A DNA stretch of 64,000 nt from Dyadobacter sp. CY326 (GTDB lineage: Bacteria > Bacteroidota > Bacteroidia > Cytophagales > Spirosomataceae), in NCBI RefSeq assembly GCF_021390515.1, contig NZ_JAJUXI010000002.1:558001-622000 (forward strand), in the 5' to 3' direction. The notes beneath the pieces are model-generated. The model had not been told where the DNA came from. It ran no database searches and saw only the letters and a list, made by a program, of their open reading frames with translations. Positions 37,876 through 47,071 of the stretch are shown here, piece by piece. Position 1 is the first letter of the stretch, and the number at the start of each line of letters is the position of its first letter. Both the position numbers and the translations under genes were made by a program.

Positions 37876-38761
37876 GCAAGCCTTGCAATCCGCCTGTATG
37901 CACCGCGACGATCGTCTCGCCTTTCTGGAAATAATTCTTTTGGATCAAATCAAACAGGCCGTAAAACATTTTTGCGGTATAAACCTGCTCCAATTGAATG
38001 TCGAAATCGATGTGGAAATGATCCATAAAGTCAAGCAATTCGTTATTCCATTTGGCATAACCACCAAAATGATAATCTGTAAACAATTGCAGATTGTCTT
38101 TTGAAAAGTCATTTGCCAACAGGTTTTTAATGTCTTCTTCCAAAAATGCACCGCCTTTCAGCGCAGGGAAAACAAGCACTTTGGCACCGGCAGATAACAT
38201 CCCGGCAGCAGTTCCGCCAGTGCCTGCCGCAACTGCAAAATAGCCAGGCATTTGACACAATTGAATGGCAACTTCATCGATCATTTCAGCTACGCCTTGT
38301 AATGCGAGCGCCGAGGTTCCGCCCTCGGGAATGACGAACGGGTTGCCAAATTCACTGGCGAGTTGACTCACATAATCTTTTTCATTCCTACGCTTGTAAT
38401 CTTGCCGCGAAACAAAGCGAAGTTCCATTCCCTGCGCTTTGCAGAATTGCAATGTCGGGCTCGGATTTTGAATGGTCTCCTCTCCCCTTACTATGCCAAT
38501 TGTGTTGAAGCCGAGCAATTTACCTGCGGCTGCCGTTGCATACAAGTGATTGGAAAACGCTCCGCCAAATGTGAGGATGTGCGTCTCTTTTCTGGCCTTC
38601 GCTTCCAAAAGACTGTATTTTAGTTTGCGCCATTTGTTGCCGGAAACGGTCGGATGAATCAGGTCGTCGCGCTTAATGTATAAATGGATTCCTGCGCGCT
38701 CGGTCAATGCATTGGACAGTTGCTGAATGGGAGTCGGGAGCGCGGCACTTAGTAAATCCAC
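37865..38761 (-). CDS. PLP-dependent ACC deaminase / D-cysteine desulfhydrase family
   Basis: 298 residues, GTG start. The PLP Lys is in HPTVSGNKWRKLKYSLLEA (about residue 43), GGAFSNHLYATAAAGKLLG holds the substrate-binding loop and TGGTAAGMLSAG the phosphate loop. Relatives either deaminate 1-aminocyclopropane-1-carboxylate or split D-cysteine to pyruvate, H2S and ammonia; bacterial members of this length are mostly D-cysteine desulfhydrases. Which of the two is not decidable here. It is convergent with the antiporter and divergent from the pseudouridine synthase gene. Confidence 0.85.
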   Translation of the reverse strand: MDLLSAALPTPIQQLSNALTERAGIHLYIKRDDLIHPTVSGNKWRKLKYSLLEAKARKETHILTFGGAFSNHLYATAAAGKLLGFNTIGIVRGEETIQNPSPTLQFCKAQGMELRFVSRQDYKRRNEKDYVSQLASEFGNPFVIPEGGTSALALQGVAEMIDEVAIQLCQMPGYFAVAAGTGGTAAGMLSAGAKVLVFPALKGGAFLEEDIKNLLANDFSKDNLQLFTDYHFGGYAKWNNELLDFMDHFHIDFDIQLEQVYTAKMFYGLFDLIQKNYFQKGETIVAVHTGGLQGLLRS

Positions 38762-38770
38762 TTATTTTGA

Positions 38771-38778
38771 TAATTTTG
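38771..38778 (+). promoter_or_regulatory. -7 box candidate for the RluD-type gene
   Basis: TAATTTTG matches TAnnTTTG and lies 24 bases before the ATG at 38802, giving a short leader. A -33 TTG is not obvious. The same intergenic gap (40 bases) must hold the start of the divergent PLP enzyme gene. Confidence 0.35.
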
Positions 38779-38801
38779 TTTCCTTTAAATAACCAATTGA
38801 A

Positions 38802-39833
38802 ATGTCCGAAGACAATATTGAGATTGCCTCAGAAGAAGATGATTTGTTTGAACATTACAGAATTGTTGCTGACAAAGGTCAGGGGCCAATCCGGTTGGAC
38901 AAATTTCTGAGCCTTCACGTTGCGAATGCTTCCCGGACAAAAATACAAAATGGAATTGAAGCGGAAGCGGTTAAGGTGAATGGTCAGCCGACCAAAGCCA
39001 GCTATAAAGTGAAACCGCTTGATGTGATTACGCTTTCGCTTCCAGAACCGCCGCGAGATACGGAAATCATTCCTGAAAACATTCCGCTGGATATTATTTA
39101 TGAAGATCAGGTGCTCCTTATCGTCAATAAACCAACCGGAATGGTCGTGCATCCGGCCTTTGGAAACTGGTCGGGAACATTGATTAATGCATTGGTTTAT
39201 CATTTTCAGCAATTGCCCACTGGCAGAAATGGTGAGGGGCGCCCAGGCCTCGTCCACCGGATTGATAAGGACACGTCGGGCTTGCTGGTGATTGCCAAGA
39301 CGGAGTTTGCAATGACTTTTCTTGCAAAACAATTTTCCGATCACACCATTGAACGAACCTATAATGCGCTCATCTGGGGCCAACCCAAAGAAGATTCAGG
39401 CACAATTAACGGCAACATTGGCAGGAGCGCAAGAGATCGCCGCGTGATGGATATTTTTCCGGATGGCAGTCAGGGCAAACACGCTGTGACTCATTATAAA
39501 GTGCTAAAAGGCATGCACTACGTTTCGCTGATTCAGTGTAATTTGGAAACAGGTCGCACGCACCAGATCAGAGCGCATATGCAGCACATTGGACATCCGA
39601 TTTTTAATGATACGACTTATGGAGGGGAAAAAATTCTGCGTGGAACGCCGGGCGGAAGTTATAAAATGATGGTTAACAACCTCTTTTCGCTGCTTCCGGG
39701 TCAGGCTTTGCATGCCAAGTCGCTCGGCTTCATACATCCGACCACGCGGGAGTGGATGCAGTTTGACACGGACTTGCCGGCTAATTTCCAGACAATCGTA
39801 GAAAAGTGGGAAAACTATGTAAACAATCAGTAG
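38802..39833 (+). CDS. RluA/RluD-family pseudouridine synthase
   Basis: 343 residues. An N-terminal S4 RNA-binding domain (about 25-85: IRLDKFLSLHVANASRTKIQNGI) is followed by the catalytic domain with GRPGLVHRIDKDTSGLLVIAKT, whose Asp in HRIDKDTSG is the catalytic residue, and ETGRTHQIRAHMQHIGHPI. It isomerises uridines, most likely in 23S rRNA helix 69 as RluD does; RluC-type specificity cannot be ruled out. An acidic 20-residue N-terminal extension precedes the S4 domain. Confidence 0.93.
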   Translation: MSEDNIEIASEEDDLFEHYRIVADKGQGPIRLDKFLSLHVANASRTKIQNGIEAEAVKVNGQPTKASYKVKPLDVITLSLPEPPRDTEIIPENIPLDIIYEDQVLLIVNKPTGMVVHPAFGNWSGTLINALVYHFQQLPTGRNGEGRPGLVHRIDKDTSGLLVIAKTEFAMTFLAKQFSDHTIERTYNALIWGQPKEDSGTINGNIGRSARDRRVMDIFPDGSQGKHAVTHYKVLKGMHYVSLIQCNLETGRTHQIRAHMQHIGHPIFNDTTYGGEKILRGTPGGSYKMMVNNLFSLLPGQALHAKSLGFIHPTTREWMQFDTDLPANFQTIVEKWENYVNNQ

Positions 39834-39881
39834 GAAATTGTATATTCTAAGCTCTTACAGGTTTATTAATAAATTAATACT

Positions 39882-40325
39882 ATGACAATCTCAACCCGAC
39901 ACGGCAAACTGGAAGACATACCCGCAATTTTTGAATTAGTAAAAGAACTGGCTATTTATGAGAGGGCATTGAATCAGGTTACAAACAATGTCGAAAAAAT
40001 GACCCGTGACTATAACGAAAAATTGTATGACTTTTTTGTTGCCGAATCGGATTCCAAGATCATAGGACTCTCGCTTTATTATTATCGTTATTCGACCTGG
40101 AAGGGCAAGCGATTGTATATGGAGGATATCATTGTGACCGAAGATATGCGCGGAAATGGCATTGGAAAAATACTTTTCGACGCCACAGTCGCAGCCGCAA
40201 AAGAGACCGGCTGCACCGGAATGCTTTGGCAAGTGTTGGATTGGAACACATCCGCCGTTGGCTTTTACCGTAAATACGGCACCAACTTCGACAGTGAATG
40301 GATCAATTGCAGCCTTGATTTTTAA
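39882..40325 (+). CDS. GNAT acetyltransferase, SSAT/diamine-like
   Basis: 147 residues. The family features of the spermidine/spermine-acetyltransferase-like branch are visible: ELAIYERA near residue 25, [34 protein letters not shown] (about 66-99) with the acetyl-CoA loop RGNGIG, and [18 protein letters not shown] near the end. It acetylates a small amine or thialysine-like substrate in the cytoplasm; the exact acceptor is not readable. The last 4 bases overlap the convergent trmD gene. Confidence 0.88.
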   Translation: MTISTRHGKLEDIPAIFELVKELAIYERALNQVTNNVEKMTRDYNEKLYDFFVAESDSKIIGLSLYYYRYSTWKGKRLYMEDIIVTEDMRGNGIGKILFDATVAAAKETGCTGMLWQVLDWNTSAVGFYRKYGTNFDSEWINCSLDF

Positions 40326-40999
40326 AGTTTCAGCAAATCCGGCCTTCTGGCCTTTGTCCTTTCGATTGACTGCTCATAGCGCCACGCATCTATTTTCGCT
40401 TCATGCCCCGACATTAGAATTTCAGGGACTTTACTTCCTTCAAAATCAGCAGGTCGTGAATAGACTGGTGGCGCGAGTAAATTATCCTGAAACGAATCCG
40501 TCAATGCCGAAGTCTCATCATTCAGCACGCCGGGGAGCAAGCGAATAATCGCATCAGCCAGCACCGCAGCCGCAAGCTCGCCACCAGACAGCACATAATC
40601 GCCAATGCTGATCTCTTGTGTGACAAACAAATCCCGCACACGCTGATCAACGCCTTTATAATGGCCGCACAGCATAATCAAATTGCCTTTGAGCGAAAGC
40701 TGATTGACCATGCGCTGCTGCATCAGTTCTCCGTCTGGCGTTAAATAAATGACTTCATCATAGATTCGTTCGCTTTGCAATTGGCGGATACACCGCGCGA
40801 TGGGCTCAATTTGAAGCACCATTCCCGCGCCCCCTCCGAATGCATAGTCGTCAATAGTGCGGTGTTTATTAACAGAATAATCCCTTATATCATGGACAGC
40901 CACCTCCACAAAACCGCCTTGCTGGGCGCGTTTCAGAATGGAATGCGCAAAGAAGCTGTCCAGTAGGCTAGGCACACAACTGATGATATCAATCCGCAT
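40322..40999 (-). CDS. trmD: tRNA (guanine-37-N1)-methyltransferase
   Basis: 225 residues, SPOUT fold with trefoil knot. [15 protein letters not shown] (2-16), [18 protein letters not shown] (about 50-67), [12 protein letters not shown] and [28 protein letters not shown] (about 127-156) are TrmD signatures; [10 protein letters not shown] contains the catalytic Asp region. It methylates G37 of tRNAs to prevent frameshifting. It overlaps rimM by 11 bases, in the rpsP-rimM-trmD operon; the rplS gene that often follows is not here. Confidence 0.97.
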   Translation of the reverse strand: MRIDIISCVPSLLDSFFAHSILKRAQQGGFVEVAVHDIRDYSVNKHRTIDDYAFGGGAGMVLQIEPIARCIRQLQSERIYDEVIYLTPDGELMQQRMVNQLSLKGNLIMLCGHYKGVDQRVRDLFVTQEISIGDYVLSGGELAAAVLADAIIRLLPGVLNDETSALTDSFQDNLLAPPVYSRPADFEGSKVPEILMSGHEAKIDAWRYEQSIERTKARRPDLLKL

Positions 41000-41552
41000 C
41001 GTCGGGCGTGTTTTCAGCGTCAGAGTTGTCCAGATAAACGTCCAGCAGTCCTTCGGGAAGATTTACCATCAACTGTTTATTTTCCTTGTCCGCATGCAAA
41101 ACAATGTCGGCCGCTGTCGGGATAAGCACTTCTACACCCTGATAATCCATCGCAATCAGATCCTGGCCGTTGAGTGAATAAACCTTTCTCACAATGCCTA
41201 GTTCACCCAAGGTTTTATCAACAACCGCAAAGCCTTTGATCTCGTGATAATAGAATTCCTCATTGCCGAGCTCTTCCAAATCATCCAGAGACAAGTAAAG
41301 AGAACTGCCCACAAGTGCCTGCGCCTTCTCGATTGTGTTGATGTCTTCGAATTTTACAATAGCATTAGCCTGCTTTTGCAAGTTGACGCTTTCGATGAAA
41401 TAAGGAACCAGCTCACCTTTGATCTCGACGTAAACTGCATCGAGCTCTGCATATTCCTCTGGGTAATCCACATCTAGAAATATGACGACATTGCCCGAAG
41501 TTCCATGCGTACGGACGATATAACCTAATAAATAACAATTGTCCTGAGTCAC
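40989..41552 (-). CDS. rimM: Ribosome maturation factor RimM
   Basis: 187 residues from a GTG at 41552 ([16 protein letters not shown]); an in-frame TTG at 41585 would add 11 residues with no family character. The N-terminal RimM barrel (about 5-85) is followed by the PRC-barrel ([20 protein letters not shown] onwards) and an acidic tail ([12 protein letters not shown]). It binds S19 and helps 16S rRNA processing. It follows rpsP by 87 bases on this start and overlaps trmD at its end. Start choice is uncertain. Confidence 0.9.
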   Translation of the reverse strand: MTQDNCYLLGYIVRTHGTSGNVVIFLDVDYPEEYAELDAVYVEIKGELVPYFIESVNLQKQANAIVKFEDINTIEKAQALVGSSLYLSLDDLEELGNEEFYYHEIKGFAVVDKTLGELGIVRKVYSLNGQDLIAMDYQGVEVLIPTAADIVLHADKENKQLMVNLPEGLLDVYLDNSDAENTPDDAD

Positions 41553-41639
41553 CTGATTATTAAATAATGGTGTATTGTAAAACAATATGAGTCTGTTCGG
41601 ATCACCGACAGACTCATAAAAAATGTATTGAGACGCTAA

Positions 41640-42371
41640 TTACTCGGCTGTTTTTTCTGCCGGTGCATCAGTTTCTGTTGTCTCAGCAGATGCAGTTGCG
41701 TCCGTTTCCGTCGTTGCTGGTGCAGCAACCTCAGTTGTTTCAACTGGGGCAGTTGCAGCTGGTGCTTCCGTAACCTCGGCCGATGCTGGTGCAACCTCCT
41801 CCGCAGTTTCAGCTGATGCTGTTGCGTCAGTTGTTACTTCGTCAGATACTTCTTCCGTTGCTGTGTCAACAGCCGCCTCTGCTTCTTCCACTACTGGAGC
41901 TTCCTCAACAGGAGGTGCGTTTTTCTTAGCAATCGCTTCTGCACGAGCTTCGTTTACTTTACGTTCAGCATCAAGTCTGGCTTGCTTGTCAGAATCTTTC
42001 TTCTGCGTAAGCGTATCAGCAGCTGTCGCTTTACGATCTGTTTTCGATTCTTTCCATTCATCAAAACGTGAATCAGCAACTTCTTGCGTGATCGCACCTT
42101 TGATTACACCTACTTGCAAGTGTTTTTTAAGCATTACACCTTCGTGCTGCAAAATAGAACGTGCTGTATCAGTTGGTTGTGCACCTTTAAGTAACCAATC
42201 AACTGCTTTATCTGCTTCTAAAACGATGGAAGCAGGATTTGTACCCGGGTTGTAAATACCCAATTTTTCGATGAAGCGACCATCACGTGGTGCTCTGGCA
42301 TCTGCGACTACGATATCATAAATCGCCTTCTTCTTGCGTCCACGACGCGCTAACCTAATTTTAACTGCCAT
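41640..42371 (-). CDS. rpsP: 30S ribosomal protein S16 with long acidic Ala/Thr/Glu tail
   Basis: 243 residues, against about 80-90 for most bacterial S16. The core is normal: AVKIRLARRGRKKKAIYDIV (2-21) and GRFIEKLGIYNPGT (31-44). From about residue 90 comes a family-typical Bacteroidota extension, with a charged helix (KKDSDKQARLDAERKVNEARAE) and then a low-complexity region (150-243) of Ala, Thr, Glu and Val. The unit DATASAET occurs twice (182-189 and 224-231). It binds 16S rRNA in the small subunit; the tail's role is unknown. First gene of rpsP-rimM-trmD. Confidence 0.96.
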   Translation of the reverse strand: MAVKIRLARRGRKKKAIYDIVVADARAPRDGRFIEKLGIYNPGTNPASIVLEADKAVDWLLKGAQPTDTARSILQHEGVMLKKHLQVGVIKGAITQEVADSRFDEWKESKTDRKATAADTLTQKKDSDKQARLDAERKVNEARAEAIAKKNAPPVEEAPVVEEAEAAVDTATEEVSDEVTTDATASAETAEEVAPASAEVTEAPAATAPVETTEVAAPATTETDATASAETTETDAPAEKTAE

Positions 42372-42418
42372 TATTGAATTGTTATGATCGGGAGCTCGTC
42401 CCTAAATTAAACAGGGTG

Positions 42419-42426
42419 CAAAGGTA
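42419..42426 (-). promoter_or_regulatory. -7 box candidate of the rpsP operon
   Basis: On the minus strand TACCTTTG matches TAnnTTTG and lies 48 bases before the rpsP ATG. A GTTC at about 20 bases upstream is a poor -33 match. Location right after the ompA terminator is what one would expect for the operon start. Confidence 0.4.
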
Positions 42427-42458
42427 AGTTAAATTCCTGAATTCTTGAACAGCCGCCA

Positions 42459-42492
42459 CAAAAAAAGGGAAAGGCAATTGCTTACCTTTCCC
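42459..42492 (-). terminator. Terminator after the OmpA-family gene
   Basis: Read on the minus strand, GGGAAAGG (42492-42485) and CCTTTCCC (42474-42467) form an 8-base stem with a 10-base loop followed by seven T (42466-42460). It lies 22 bases after the OmpA gene stop and before the rpsP promoter. Confidence 0.75.
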
Positions 42493-42513
42493 TCTCTATA
42501 TATTAAACTTTCC

Positions 42514-44025
42514 TTATGGGCGGAAACCGGCAGGATAAGTTGAACGAATCGTATTGTTTGGTAAGATCTTGATCTCAACGCGACGGTTAGATTGCAGACC
42601 TTCAACTGTTGTGTTCTCAGCGATCGGGCGATACTCACCGTAATGCTCGATAAGGATACGGCTAGGATCAGTGATTCCGGCACGGATCAGGAAGCGTTTT
42701 GCAGCATCAACACGACGACGTGAAAGTGATACGTTATACGCGTCCGAAGCACGAGCATCCGTGTGACCAACCAAAACAATGCGGCAGTTAGTACGCATGT
42801 TCAAGAGCTCAACCACTTTGCTCAAAGTTTCTTTTGAAGGATTGCGAATGATCGCTTTGTCCGTATCAAATTCAATGTTGCTAAACAAAGCCTCGCATTC
42901 GTCTTTCGGCAAGTTGTTTTTGATAGCGTCTCTGATGATTTTATCAAGATCCATCGCAACACCACCACCTGACACTACGCTTCCAGCTGGCGTATTTGGT
43001 TCTTTGTCAAAAAGATCTGCAACACCGTCTCCGTCAGAATCTGTGTAAAGACGTGGATCAACTGGCTTAGGCATGTTTGCTTTTGCGATTGAATCCGCAT
43101 CCTCCATTGTAGGATTGTAAGGAATAGGAATCAATGATTGTGGGTTGGCCCAACGCAAGTGATAACGTCCGCTTCCAGCATCATATTTGCCTTTTTTCGC
43201 CATTACCGCATTCTTACCCAATTTGTAAGTCAATGCGATAGATGCCATTCCGTAAGCATCATTTCTTGATTCGCCTTTCGCAAACGTCCAGATGCCTTGT
43301 TGTGTGTCGTAATCACTTAGTCCACCAACTGTTGCATCCAGTTTTTCAGTATTAACAAAGTTATGCGTATAATCTATTCCCAAATCAAATCTTGGAGTAA
43401 GTTCATAATGAACAGACAAACCGGTTGGAACAACCCATTCACGCGTGTAAGTAGAACCATTGCGTTCCCACTTTCCTGCTGTTTTCGAGCTGGCGTCTGT
43501 ATTAGTAGAGAAAGATTTTGGACCGCCTCCTTTTGTTACATTGATATAATCTACATCCGTATGATAATAGATAATACCAAAACCAAGGTGCGCATCAACT
43601 TTCCATCTGCGTAGTTTTTTGTATCCGAACAATAACCGATTAAGGTTAGCTGTTCCGTCCAGTGTAAGTTGTACAAATGACGGGCTATTGAATGTAGCGT
43701 TGTAAACGTCGTTCGATAATGAACTGATGTGTCCTTCTTTTGAGCCTTGCAGACGACCATTGTAACCAACGATCTGAACACCAAAAATAGGAGAGAGTTG
43801 TTTATTGATCGATAAGCCCCAGGCTCCTGTCAATTTCTCATTGTCTCCACGTTTGAAGCCGTTGTACTCACTTAAATCTCCGAAGAATTTTGTAATCCCC
43901 CCGTAACCTGTGATAGACCAGGTGTTCATTTTATTGGGTCCTTCATACGTCCGATTTTGGGCAAACGTATTCAAACTCAGCAGGGACAAACAAATCAAAG
44001 CAACGTAAAGATTCTTTCTCTTCAT
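42514..44025 (-). CDS. OmpA-family outer-membrane protein with Ca-binding linker
   Basis: 503 residues from the ATG at 44025. A signal peptide (about 1-21, ending NTFAQ) is followed by a beta-rich N-terminal barrel (about 25-265), a linker with a thrombospondin-type Asp repeat (DSDGDGVADLFDKEPNTPAGS, about 320-340) and a C-terminal OmpA-like peptidoglycan-binding domain (about 380-490: NIEFDTDKAIIRNPS, VLVGHTDARASDAYNVSLS with the conserved Asp and Arg). It probably ties the outer membrane to peptidoglycan. Abundant type; a perfect terminator follows. Confidence 0.92.
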   Translation of the reverse strand: MKRKNLYVALICLSLLSLNTFAQNRTYEGPNKMNTWSITGYGGITKFFGDLSEYNGFKRGDNEKLTGAWGLSINKQLSPIFGVQIVGYNGRLQGSKEGHISSLSNDVYNATFNSPSFVQLTLDGTANLNRLLFGYKKLRRWKVDAHLGFGIIYYHTDVDYINVTKGGGPKSFSTNTDASSKTAGKWERNGSTYTREWVVPTGLSVHYELTPRFDLGIDYTHNFVNTEKLDATVGGLSDYDTQQGIWTFAKGESRNDAYGMASIALTYKLGKNAVMAKKGKYDAGSGRYHLRWANPQSLIPIPYNPTMEDADSIAKANMPKPVDPRLYTDSDGDGVADLFDKEPNTPAGSVVSGGGVAMDLDKIIRDAIKNNLPKDECEALFSNIEFDTDKAIIRNPSKETLSKVVELLNMRTNCRIVLVGHTDARASDAYNVSLSRRRVDAAKRFLIRAGITDPSRILIEHYGEYRPIAENTTVEGLQSNRRVEIKILPNNTIRSTYPAGFRP

Positions 44026-44085
44026 GGGAAACACCAGTTATGTGATTCAAATATTCACTATTAATTAACTTAAAATCAGAAAAAA

Positions 44086-44490
44086 GATAAGCCTGTAAGC
44101 CGGATTCTGTTACTCTAAGCTGGCGAACCAACATCGAGTCCCTACCATTTATCCAGGATTCCGGTCACCCGAAACCTCTAACGATCTACCCGTGTTAATG
44201 TCCCGAAAGACGGAGACGAGCAGCCCCACGGATTAACACCTATTTGATCTTTCAGCCCGTAAGGTTTACCATGCCCCTTTGGTCACCCAAAGAGCGGTGG
44301 GCTCTTACTCCACCATTTCACCCTTACCCTCGTATATAAAAAACATGCCAGGGCGGTATCATTTCTGTGGCACTTGCTGTCAACAATCCGTCTCCGGCTT
44401 GCTGCCTTCCAGTTAGGAAGTACGGCACTCTATGCTGCCCGGACTTTCCTCTTCGGCCGAAACCGCAGCGGTAGGTCAGCTTATTTCTTT
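44086..44490 (-). ncRNA. rnpB: RNase P RNA
   Basis: Read on the minus strand the sequence has the conserved RNase P core: GAGGAAAGTCCGGGC (P4/CR-I) near the 5' end at about 44453, the paired region around GGATTGTTGACAGC, the AACCTTACGGGC-like loop, GGTTTCGGGTGACC and the closing ACAGAATCCGGCTTACAGG at about 44109-44091. The 5' AATAAGC (about 44480-44486) pairs with GCTTAT at the 3' end (P1). It is the ribozyme that trims tRNA 5' ends. Exact ends are estimated. Short open frames read across it are spurious. Confidence 0.92.
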
Positions 44491-44501
44491 TCCTCTGACC
44501 A

Positions 44502-44530
44502 CAAAGCTAATAAATACTTTCTTTCGACAA
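44502..44530 (-). promoter_or_regulatory. rnpB promoter (-33 TTG, -7 TAGCTTTG)
   Basis: On the minus strand TTG at 44530-44528 is followed by 18 bases and then TAGCTTTG at 44509-44502, a clear Bacteroidota-type -33/-7 pair. Transcription would start about 7 bases on, near 44495, just before the first paired region of RNase P RNA. Confidence 0.6.
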
Positions 44531-44596
44531 GCAGTCAATTAGTTATTAAAAGTAAAAAATTATGATAATGACGCCGATTTTCGTAGAAATTTCACT

Positions 44597-46048
44597 TCAA
44601 ATTCCCTTAAATCCATTGACCTTCAAATTGACATTTCCGTGCGCAAATACAACAGCGTAAAGGTGTTCCGGAGTCAAATAAACTTTATCCGGACTGATGT
44701 CCGTAAGGCTTCCTTTCAAAATGACACCATCAGTGACTTTTAAATTTGCCAGTGACTTTTGAATGGTTTGTTTCGCATCGGCGATTTGTTGACCAACTGG
44801 AAAAACCATTTTTCGCTCCATCATCCGACTGAATTGTCCCTGCAAAAGCCAACCCGCCGTCTTCACAATTGAATTCCTCGTATCCAAATCATAATCAAGG
44901 CCTTTCAGTGACAATTGCTGCGTTTCAGGATCATAAAAAGGAACGCCTTTCAGGTAAATATCGCCATTAATGCTGCCTTTCAAACCGGCTTTGATCACGA
45001 GCTTTTCATTTTGACCATACATATCAATGGATGTCACCTCAACATTGTATTGTCCTCCAAGGAAAGAGAATTTTTCCCCCGCAAAATTGGCTGTCGCCAA
45101 CCGGGCGGCGTCAGCATAGGAAACAATGCTGATCAGGCCGACTTTGAAATCTTCCTGAACCTTACTGACGATTTGTAAATCTGGAATCCTCGAAACTGCC
45201 GGAACTGGCGGCTTGGTTGCTGATGTGATGGTTTGCGTGTAACCTTTGATACCGATTACAGATCGCAACACATTGTTTTTCGCCAGCAACGGCGTCATTA
45301 CCACGGCTGTGGGGACGATAGAAAGCCATGTGTCGTATTCTTTGGAAAGTAAAACGGGCTGACGGGCGAGATTCCAGGCCAGTTCTGCATTTTTCTTCAA
45401 CTCAATGTTGCCTGCAACCTGCTCGTCAATGGCTTGTGTGATTTTGTCAAAGTTTTTATTCAAAAGCCTGCTGGCCATGCTTTTGATTGGAATGTTAATG
45501 CCGGCAACCTTTACATTAGGATCCGAAATCCAGTCGTAACTGTCCACATAGGTTTCCGATTTGATCTTCCAGTTGGACGCGATGCCGATTTTAGATATCA
45601 ACCGAATGCGAATTGAAAATTCTGTATCCTTATAACCGGACATGGTTATGCCCAAAGGACTGATCTTGTAACCTGCACTTACCCAAATCTTCAACGGAAC
45701 TTCAAACAGAAAAGACGAATCAATAGCCACAACTTTGATTGGACTAATCTTCCAGACTTTTGCTTTCAGATTGTCATTATCATCATCCTCGTAACTGTTA
45801 TCTTCATAAATCAGCCCTTTGATCTTTGCATTAATCTGATTTTCAATTTCAGAAATCGCAATTTCCACTGGCACATTCAGCACTGACAAATGCCGTTCAT
45901 TCTGGATTTCGTTGACAGAATATTTGTATTCTTCCATAGGTGCTTTTGGAGAGTTCTTTTTAGGACCGCATTGCCAAAGACTCACGGCAAATGCAATCAA
46001 AACCAATACATTAAAGCAATTAGCGGGCCAATTATTTGATTTTAACAA
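44597..46048 (-). CDS. DUF4403-family lipoprotein, probable TTG start
   Basis: 483 residues if translation starts at the in-frame TTG at 46048. That gives MLKSNNWPANCFNVLVLIAF then AVSLWQC, a credible lipoprotein signal with Cys27. A GTG a few codons upstream would work nearly as well. Longer readings back to 46219 run deep into the upstream Smr gene in another frame and look artificial. The mature part is acidic near the N-terminus (EDNSYEDDDNDN) and then beta-rich, typical of DUF4403, a Bacteroidota family of unknown function that I expect to be anchored in the outer membrane. Overlap with the Smr gene is 17 bases. Confidence 0.75.
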   Translation of the reverse strand: MLKSNNWPANCFNVLVLIAFAVSLWQCGPKKNSPKAPMEEYKYSVNEIQNERHLSVLNVPVEIAISEIENQINAKIKGLIYEDNSYEDDDNDNLKAKVWKISPIKVVAIDSSFLFEVPLKIWVSAGYKISPLGITMSGYKDTEFSIRIRLISKIGIASNWKIKSETYVDSYDWISDPNVKVAGINIPIKSMASRLLNKNFDKITQAIDEQVAGNIELKKNAELAWNLARQPVLLSKEYDTWLSIVPTAVVMTPLLAKNNVLRSVIGIKGYTQTITSATKPPVPAVSRIPDLQIVSKVQEDFKVGLISIVSYADAARLATANFAGEKFSFLGGQYNVEVTSIDMYGQNEKLVIKAGLKGSINGDIYLKGVPFYDPETQQLSLKGLDYDLDTRNSIVKTAGWLLQGQFSRMMERKMVFPVGQQIADAKQTIQKSLANLKVTDGVILKGSLTDISPDKVYLTPEHLYAVVFAHGNVNLKVNGFKGI

Positions 46049-47015
46049 GGGTCGCACCGTATCCGAATTTTTCTTTTTGAGCGTCTTTGAAATAGTTAAC
46101 GTGCTGATTTTTACCAAGCCGCCGATGCAGCTCAGTTCGCAAAGCGCCGCTTCCGGCACCGTGGATAAAAGTGATCTCCTCCATGCCATTCGCGATGGCC
46201 GCTTCGAGACTGCTCTCAAAAGTCGATAACTGTGTTTTCAAAATTGAGTCGCTGGATAATTGATTTGCTTGCTTACTAAGCTTTTCAATGTGCAGATCAA
46301 CGACCTGGTCGGGCTTCTCAATTGTAAATGATTCGGTTTTTCCTCCGCCTAACATGCTGTTTTTCAGATCTTGCGAAAGGTTTTCAATCACGGGCTGCAC
46401 CTCGGGTTTAAGACTTTCTTCGTCCAGTTGATACACAAAAGCATCTTTACCCAAAACAGGCGCCTTCCCCTTGTTCTTATAAAAAGACTGCGCCCTGCAT
46501 TTGATCCGTTTTGTAAGCGCCTGCGGCAGCGTATGATTCCCTTCACGATAATACAAGATCTTGAAATCAAACACAGGCCAGGCCTCAAAGTCCTTCATAA
46601 TTAACTCCGTCAGCTTCTGCGCCGTCCGTGGTTGCAAAACGCCGCCAGCCAATCCTGTGTTAAATTGCTCATGCGCAGCCACGGCCGTAAAAGGCAAAAT
46701 CCAATCCGAATTGTTAATGATGTGCATTGTAACGGCTCTGTCATTCACTGCAACAAATGCCAGATAAATCCCTTTTTCAGCAAACGGCGCATTTCTGGGA
46801 ATGATCACGTCACTTTGCGAACCGATTTTCTTCGCATCCGGACTCTTTATCAAACGCTGCGACTCCATTGGTGAAATTGTCACGATTTCATTGCGCATCA
46901 CCGGAATGCGGAAACCGTCTTCTATCTCAATTTCAACGATGTTACCAGGCAAAAAAGCATAAATAACGCCTTCTTCACGTCCATGCACAAGCCTTACTTT
47001 ATCTCCAATATTCAT
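46032..47015 (-). CDS. DUF2027/Smr-domain protein
   Basis: 327 residues. An N-terminal DUF2027-like region with GDKVRLVHGREEGVIYAF (4-21), followed by a variable middle and a C-terminal Smr domain (about 240-327): VVDLHIEKLSK has the DLH motif and FIHGAGSGALRTELHRRL the HGxGxG motif of Smr, the small MutS-related nuclease or RNA/DNA-binding fold. MutS2's ATPase is absent, so this is a stand-alone Smr protein of unknown target. It overlaps the DUF4403 lipoprotein gene by 17 bases. Confidence 0.88.
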   Translation of the reverse strand: MNIGDKVRLVHGREEGVIYAFLPGNIVEIEIEDGFRIPVMRNEIVTISPMESQRLIKSPDAKKIGSQSDVIIPRNAPFAEKGIYLAFVAVNDRAVTMHIINNSDWILPFTAVAAHEQFNTGLAGGVLQPRTAQKLTELIMKDFEAWPVFDFKILYYREGNHTLPQALTKRIKCRAQSFYKNKGKAPVLGKDAFVYQLDEESLKPEVQPVIENLSQDLKNSMLGGGKTESFTIEKPDQVVDLHIEKLSKQANQLSSDSILKTQLSTFESSLEAAIANGMEEITFIHGAGSGALRTELHRRLGKNQHVNYFKDAQKEKFGYGATLVKIK

Positions 47016-47071
47016 AATTTATAATTTAATGCAGCACACATTGTCAGCATGCATACTGCTAGCAACAATTG

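Noticed and set aside
44374..44565. Short plus-strand frame over the RNase P RNA
   Set aside because: The sequence is explained by the conserved rnpB structure.
46049..46219. A 57-residue N-terminal extension of the DUF4403 protein
   Set aside because: It runs through the Smr domain in another frame and would bury the lipoprotein signal; a frameshift is not needed because a TTG fits.
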